Shown here in pieces: positions 57,101-64,000 of a stretch of 64,000 nucleotides of DNA. The stretch's first letter is position 1, and the number at the start of each line of letters is the position of its first letter. The translations under genes and the position numbers were made by a program. The DNA is from Ascaris suum (taxonomy: Eukaryota; Nematoda; Chromadorea; Rhabditida; Ascarididae): assembly GCA_013433145.1 (NCBI GenBank), contig CM024171.1, positions 6,386,065-6,450,064 on the forward strand. Reading direction: 5' to 3'. Below the pieces are notes generated by a model, which was given only the letters and a program-made list of their open reading frames with translations, had not been told where the DNA came from and searched no databases.

Positions 57101-59251
57101 CACTACAGCAGCAGCAGATGTATGTAGTGGTATTCCTTTTTATAAGAGTTAAAACGCTTGGCCAATTGGCCGGCTAGATAGGCTATCGACGTCTTTTAAA
57201 ATTTATTTAGCCGATGAAACGCCCGGCTGTTGTTGTTCTTGAGCTGTAGAAAACAGTTGCACAGCACAGCGAAACACCTAAGAGGGACTTTGTGCGTGCC
57301 AGCAGGATGTTGCACCGTTCAGCCGCCGTCACTAAGCAGAACCCGTTCGATTCGCACTGATCTCGTGGAAGTGTCAGCAAAGTTTCGTTGGCACACATTT
57401 CAAACAGGCGTCAGCATGGAAGTGTCGGTTGAACAACGAAGCTAAAAGCGACGGCATGACAAATAGAGGAGCGAGTGGGAAACGATTGCATGAGCAGCAA
57501 TGCAGAAATCCGAAGGGACATATTGGTGAAGCTTCGTTTCAGAGAACCATAAAGGTGAATCTTCCCTTTCTCTTCTCCCTTTTGCAGTTGGTGCCCTTCA
57601 CTGCTCGTTATGAAACTCACTCACAGATAATTCGACGAGGAGTCTGACGAGCTCCACTATCCTCACTTGATCAAAAATAAGTACAACAATTTTCATAGAA
57701 ACAGCAGCTTATCTGTCACTAAGATTTCCTTAAATTACTGCGATTGGATGTCTTGCACGCTCATGTGTATTTTCATCACTCTCTCAATAGCGCATTATTG
57801 CACAAAGCATCAAAGCATACAGCGATGGATTATAGCTCAGTTACAAAGCAGTATGAAGCATACGTGAGGAGACACCAAAGCGGCTGAATAACGAAATTCG
57901 ATCCACAATGTGTACCCACTAACTAGGCTATTACCTAAGTACCATCCACTTTGTATGCCAAATTATGGGCTGGTTACATCGTCTTTAGCAGATTACATTG
58001 CTGCTTCGTATCTTTCAACGCATAGCTTGCAACTGAGTCATTGCTAAGAGAAGTATTGCATTCGGAATAACAATATCACCCTTCAGAAACGCCTAAACTT
58101 CGTGGTAAGTCGAGAGTTTTATAAATTCATTAAATGAGAAAGATTAAATGGGTTCAAAATATAGCACAGGGACCTGCATTATCGAGTAGCTCTCAACAAT
58201 TCCCAATTTGGGTCCATCCTCTTTGAGTTCATCGTTTTTGCGTGACGGCTGCTTCTCTTGCCTCAAATATATCATTTAAGAGAGACATTCCGCTACGATA
58301 CTTACTAATTCAGTCATGATAAATCTTTTGATAAATAACTTTAATCACGACGTATCCATCGTGTAACTGAAATAAAAATCACTCTATAGAAGCTTTCTTT
58401 TTTCCCATATCAGCAATGTCTCTATCACAGGCTATGAAGTGGACTGCAACGTACTATTGTCAATTGTGGTGTTCTTAGTGACTCCTACTTTTCCAACACG
58501 TGCCTAAACTTGAAATTTTTAGAACAGATGTAAATCGAAATTTAAGACGAAAGAGATACCGAGTGCTGTTAGCATTTTCGACATTTTGCGGTCTCACCGA
58601 TGACATAACTGCGCCATTCGCTGAAAAATTAAAAAAATAACGCGACTAGAAGAGGCATTGGTCATTCGATCGCAATGAACATACTCTAAAGTCGTCATTG
58701 GCTCCATATCCTTCACAACAGAACCTACTTACCTCTTCACAGATTATATCCTCGCATTGTATAGGTAATTTCATTTCATGACACCACAATCTGTCTAATG
58801 CAAAAGTCAGTGCAAAAGAAGGATAAAAAGAATAAATAATACAATATCAGATCAAATCAATTCGATTCAATTATTTACATGCAGAAACAATCTAGTTTCG
58901 AGTACGATAAGGGCAGAAGGTTACATATAATAGTACATATAAATGGAGCATAAGTTTGCATAACGCAATGTAAAATGTTTATGAAATGAAAAACAGTTGC
59001 ATAGTAGCGTAAATGAAATATTCAACATGCACAGAGATCACAAATGATCCACCGACTAAACTTAAGGTGAAAATGATGTCGAATCTGGAGGGAGGGAAGG
59101 GGGGGGGGGTAGTCCATAACGTCGTAACCCTTCCTATGATCAAATTCTCACTTCTGTTATAGATTCTAATGTATCGACATATGAGAGTATGGGATGATTG
59201 TTAAGCATAGAAAAATATTAATATATATCCACTCACCAAGTAGGGTGATAC
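54166..59251. other. Probable intronic/upstream region of the 52-54 kb gene
   Basis: Minus-strand segments bounded by plausible splice sites are present: 55483-55445 (LQYAIYREYGCTI, GTTGCAG acceptor and GTAAGG donor), 58261-58174 (KQPSRKNDELKEDGPKLGIV) and 58620-58598 (a 23-nt candidate microexon). They fit one gene only if intermediate exons exist. A 56.5 kb minus-strand segment with a hydrophobic run (LFILAVALILLATG) after a strong acceptor ends in a stop and is not explained. Confidence 0.3.
58174..58261 (-). CDS. Candidate internal exon, charged
   Basis: Open segment of 29 codons with donor ATGCAG/GTCCCT. It reads KQPSRKNDELKEDGPKLGIV and then ESYSIMQ. The acceptor is either TATTTGAG or three to five bases later at GGCAAG. 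It may belong to the minus-strand gene ending at 52227. No family recognised. Confidence 0.3.
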
Positions 59252-59373
59252 CTGAAGCAGCACAAGAACGGTGAAGAAAATAGTCTAATAGCATCCCTAT
59301 AGTAATACGATGTGATAGCCCCTCTGGTCTTTGCTTCTTTGATGATTGCCTTTTTGTGACGCGACAACTTGCG
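59252..59373 (-). CDS. Candidate internal exon
   Basis: Minus-strand segment from acceptor AGCGTTAG to donor TTCAG/GTATCA, 122 nt, open in the frame RKLSRHKKAIIKEAKTRGAI, then TSYYYRDAIRLFSSPFLCCF. Its phase matches the 23-nt candidate at 58598-58620, which in turn can join the 58174-58261 segment. A cDNA would settle it. No family recognised. Confidence 0.3.
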
Positions 59374-62300
59374 CTAACGCTCTTCAGAATGAACCAGTAA
59401 CTAGAATATTCTGACTCTTTTTTTTCAGTTTTCATTGTTTACTTGCACAGTAATTTTCCTTACTCATCTGCAGATTTCCCATCATCGTCTCAGAATCGGC
59501 TATAAAAGAGCTCTAAAATGGCGCAAAAAAGGCTTCGATCATGCAGGAACTGGGGCTCTCATATTTGTTAATCTTGTTTCAATTCAATTCCAAGCGATAA
59601 ATTTCAACCACTGACGGCTAATCTCGCCATTACCAATTTTGGAATCTGATCTCAGTTTACCTGGTCAAAATTTCTGTCCCATTAATTAAGCGACAAATTT
59701 TGCTAGCACGAGTAAATGGCCAAAGTTAGGAGAACAGTTTTTGTAGGGCCCAATTGTTTGTGAAAATCAGTTTTTGAAAGAAATCTGTAAGAAAGTAGAG
59801 CGTCGACAGCGCGGCAGAATTTTCCGTTTTGACTCTTCAATTCTTAAAATTTCAGAGTTTTGCGTACTATTACCCGAAATATGAAATGTTTCTAGTGACC
59901 TATGACCCCTAGACTGCTTGAATATTACAATACAAATGGATGTGGATGCGAGCACTCTGTACGTGAATCAAATATGATAATATCATCGGACGCAGACCTG
60001 ACAATTAATTTTTTTTAACGTTCAAATTTTCAGGTGTGCCTAAATTCGCTAAGATCCCATGTGATATTTAGTATAGCTGTTTTCGGTCACAGTTTTAAAG
60101 CGCACTGCAAATAAAAAACACATCATGTGCCACAAGCACAATTAATCGTCTCATAATGCGCGTTTGCAAATATACAAAAACACAAAAACTGACGCAGTTT
60201 GCAATAACTAAAGACTTCTCAACGATATATCAGTATCACTTTCCAATGTGAATGCATTAGTTGGACAAGAAACAGTTCGTAGAACTAAAGTTGCCAATAA
60301 ATGATGTGTGAAGTCAGCCAATGTGCGCCTAAGCTGCAAAGCAAATCGATAAATAGGTCGGTTGTAGTAACTCATTTACTTGAAGTGTTTATCAATCGCG
60401 CATTTTTATTGGCGATGTTTTTTGAAGAAAAGTGATGATGCGAATTATTAATGGACGTGATGCGTTGAAAGTTGCTAAAAGGGGTGGGAGGCAAGGTGAA
60501 CATTAGCGGTAACAAGCAAAATAAACGAACAACTCGGTCAGCAAAATCGGGGAAGAAAGCTCTTTCAAGAGAAGGGAAAAATAGCAGAAAAATAAAGTAG
60601 TTAGGGTGAAGAAAGCTCGGTGGGAGAGGGGGAGAGAGTCCCACTGATGCCGAGCCTCCAAAAAATTGAAGGAGAATGGTGAGGATCTCCTCTTCGATTT
60701 CAAAAATTATCTAAAAAATAGAAATTATTGCCAGCCGGTTATAAATCATGAAGTAATTTTGAAAAGCGCATTGAAATCAAACAATTAAAATTGAGCCAAC
60801 GTTTACGAAGAAGATGTTGGCAATAAACAAAGAAAGTAAAAATAACAGCACCTATGAAACGAAATGTGCTCTTCACGGTTCGAAGTGGTGCCCTCATAAC
60901 GAATGAATATTGCATTCTATGCGAGACTTATCGGAGATTCCACAAAAAAACGGTTCTTTAAACAGAGAGAAATAATTCGCTCCCAATTCTCAATTTTATG
61001 TTACGCCAGACTTGGAAACGTGGAGACTTTTTTCTTTAAACGATTGTCCGACGAGCGCATTAAGTTCGGTTGCTATGGAAACCCGATTACGATTCAGCAT
61101 AGTAGGTCACTGATTGAAAAACTTCGGTAGCCAAAAAATTCGAACGAAATTTCATTGCAAACGAAAATATCAGAAAATCGAATTTTGGTTGGCAAAACCG
61201 ATAGAACACTTTCTCTTAATAGTCGAAATTGTTTTGCAGCTGAGCCAACATCACAGTCTACGATTCCTTTATGCATAATAATAACGTCAACAAGTGACAC
61301 TGTATGTGCGTTTTTATATTCCACTTCACAGAAAAATCAGTTTCACAAGTAACGAGGGAAAATAAAATATGCAGAACTCTGCTTCTATATTTATGCTGAA
61401 CCCGAGCATCCTTACAAGTCTCGCACAAGAAAGCTTTTTTTGTGATCTGATAGACGTTGAATGAAAATTCGACCGCTTAAAATGCATTCAAATTTCTTGA
61501 CACCATTAAACATCGAAAGCCATTTTCAACGTTGACCAGTGAACATGGAATTGGAACGAGCGGTGCAAGTATATGGTATACCTCGCACAGTCAAGTAAAT
61601 TGCGTAAACGTAGCTTTATTGGTTGCCCAGGTGAGGCAGATATTTACCGAACAAACAGATAGACGTGACATCTCATAATGCACTTTTGCGAAGCGAATTT
61701 GTGCAGAAGCATATAAAAACTGCAAAGAAGGTCCCCGCATAAATGATCAATGAAAATAATTCATGATCGGAAAATCCTTCATAAACGGTTGATTTGCAGA
61801 AGGGTTTTCAACTGTAATCCTTTCAGTTGCAGAAAGCAACAAATCATCCATACGCTGCATCGCCGACGATTCGCTATGCCCACACCGCTGATACGGGGAA
61901 AGAGATGAGGTTGCCGAACCTTTGCAGCGTTAAAAAAGACACAACTTCTTCAGCAGAGACAAGTAGCCGGTTAGCGATGATGACATGAGAAGGCCGCATC
62001 AATCGATCATTCGTTCTGCGACAAGGTCCTCATGTAGGTGGCACGCCTCTTTTCTTCAGAACAAATACCCAGTTGAAACAAATGTGTCCACAAATAAATC
62101 TTTCTAGCCTGAAGTCCGTCTCATGTCTTACTCGTAATTCCATCAATGAAACAAATGGAAACACCCGCCAGGTAGACTGATACGAAATGCACTTTTTGCA
62201 ATACAACCAATCCATCAGCCGGTTATTCTCTCATGTAGAAAACTATGAAGTCAACCTCAGCCTAAGCAACTGATCTGCTCTACAAATTTTTGACTGAAAA

Positions 62301-64000
62301 TCTGTTTTTGGGCAAAGAAGAAAAGTGATTGGCAAAACTGAAGGCGTTCTCATATGCAAATAACTCATAGTGGACTGACTGTTATTTCAGCGCCCCTCTG
62401 ACCCTCCCTAGAACACGCTTGACTGCATACACCTGACCCTATAGACCTGACCAAAAATTCAAGTGACTAATCGGACTGGAAGTGGATTCAGCATATTGCT
62501 CTACCCTGTAGATCATGCCATCGTACCATCACCTTCGCATCAGTGACTCATCGTAGAAACAATTCATGAGTCACTAAGTCACTTCATAGAAAAGCACACG
62601 TAAACATTCGCATGGGGACGAGGTCATCGTAATGCAAAAAATGCATGTTCAATGAGTATTTATCGAATATATTTATCGAATTGAATTTACACGAGTAATC
62701 CTTTTCTCCCCTATATCCCTTCAATTAGGGGAAGGGAAAGGGAAGATTAACCTTAAATTTCAGAATTTCCCGCAACAGGATTGCAATTATGCTGTAAGCA
62801 AGCATTAGAAAGAGCTCAAATTTTAAGGAATTAAGAAACGAAGCAACTTCGAAAATGCAACATTTTCCACGTTTTCAGCGCTCTTTTTCAATTGAAATGA
62901 GCAATCATCAGAACGGATTACTTGCTGATCAGTGAATTGTAAAAACTGTTTCTAGCAGCTGTACCTCTCAAACCTCAAATTTCCTTTGCGAAAGAGAGTA
63001 CATAGCAGCTCGCCTCTTAAGAAACCACGAAATTTGGCCAAAAAATAACGAGTCGCAACTTATTAACGAAGAAATAAGCTAGAAAATTTACGCAGAACTT
63101 GTTTCAAAAAACGGAGGACAAGGGGTGAGGGGAATGACGGGCATTTCAGTACATTAGATAATTAGTAAGAGTGATGTTGTGATGACCGGAACCGGAAAGC
63201 GGAACATGCAAATTCTCTTCTACAATTAAAGCGTATAAAATCTATCACTTATTCAAATAACCGCCGTTGTCCTGTCGTACAGGCTTACCAATGAGTGTGA
63301 ATTTCGATGCAAATTCAGTTGTACAACTGCTTCAAATCACTCGGTCGCTTCTTTAGGTCGCTGCACGAGCAAGCAGTGCACATAAAAAGTTATTGAGTTC
63401 TCCAATAACATTTGTTATTTTTGATTAGTTTATAACGCATCCGCATTCCAAGCGGTGGGATAGTGATGGATGAATACTGTTGGTGGACGTCATCCAGGTT
63501 CGTTAATGTATGGGTAAACTTCAGCCAGCAGAAGCTTCAATGGCCATAGCTCTATGTGCTGGACTGGGCTTGAGTTCAGACTCAGGCTTGCTCTCGCAGT
63601 CGGCTTATTCAGGCAGTTGAATCTTCAGCCGACTGAATTTTGCATACTGCCCGCTTAGTTTATTGTTTAATTCTACGTGCATAATACGAAACAACTAGAG
63701 GCGTTACGTTTGAGGGTAAGGCAACGGTTGGCACGTGCATCAGAGCAGGACTCGGACCTGCAAGCATTTTCAACGAAAACAACCGCTCGATTGCACCTGA
63801 GAAGAAAAATCCACTGCAGCTATAGAGGGCTAATGCTTATTGGGGAAACTTTGATACTTTCAACGAAAATAATGAAAGTATTCAGAAAATATTACTTCCA
63901 AAATTGAAGTTGTAATAAACTGTAAGACTAAAAGACAGAAGCCTTTTACTGCCACCGAGTGCTCAGATGGCATAGACTGAAATTCAAGCTGAAATCGAGT
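59374..64000. other. Unassigned DNA to window end
   Basis: No gene supported. A 76-codon plus-strand frame at 63677-63907, rich in Arg, Lys and Leu, might contain an exon but shows no family motif. A short inverted repeat (GTCGGCT / AGCCGAC) lies at about 63600-63635. Frames at 60903-61352 are open on both strands without recognisable similarity. Confidence 0.35.

Overview
This window is eukaryotic and reads as nematode DNA, most likely a clade V parasitic (strongylid or hookworm-like) worm. The evidence is AT-rich sequence, multi-exon genes with short exons and introns from under 100 bp to over 1 kb, nematode-type acceptors (TTTCAG, TTGCAG), decayed non-LTR retrotransposons, and a mitochondrial chaperonin gene pair arranged head to head as I remember it in Caenorhabditis elegans. 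The species assignment is inference. All exon models below were made by eye from reading frames, splice sites, exon phase and recalled protein families; no search was run.

Layout. 1-6.6 kb has no gene I can support. 6.6-9.64 kb (+) is a broken JNK/KGB-type MAP kinase, a pseudogene with two frameshifts and two in-frame stops. 11.9-17.8 kb (-) is a complete 11-exon hsp-60 gene (568 codons plus stop). 18.9-22.0 kb (+) is a complete 3-exon hsp-10 gene (111 aa). The 1.16 kb between their start codons holds a perfect three-unit heat shock element, two dimeric HSEs, two inverted CCAAT boxes and a TGACGT half-site, so the partners that build the mitochondrial folding chamber probably share a stress-responsive bidirectional promoter.

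24.3-25.0 kb (-) is a dead LINE reverse transcriptase fragment. 25.4-26.0 kb (+) may hold a small membrane protein gene, and 27.1-27.3 kb (-) a terminal coiled-coil exon. 30.7-39.6 kb (-) is a long gene whose 12 phase-consistent exons encode a WD-repeat protein of the DCAF4 (WDR21) family, a CUL4-DDB1 ubiquitin ligase receptor; it has a likely GC-AG intron and an intronic tRNA-Pro-like sequence.

40-49 kb is repeat territory: a (TA)n palindrome, a decayed RTE-like LINE, and about 250-bp inverted repeats at 43.1 and 46.4 kb around it with a third partial copy at 47.95 kb. 49.56-49.92 kb is a degenerate TA/GTA-rich array. 52.2-54.2 kb (-) holds six phase-compatible 3' exons of an unrecognised gene; further splice-flanked open segments at 55.4, 58.2, 58.6 and 59.3 kb may be its upstream exons. 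The last 4.6 kb shows nothing I can name.
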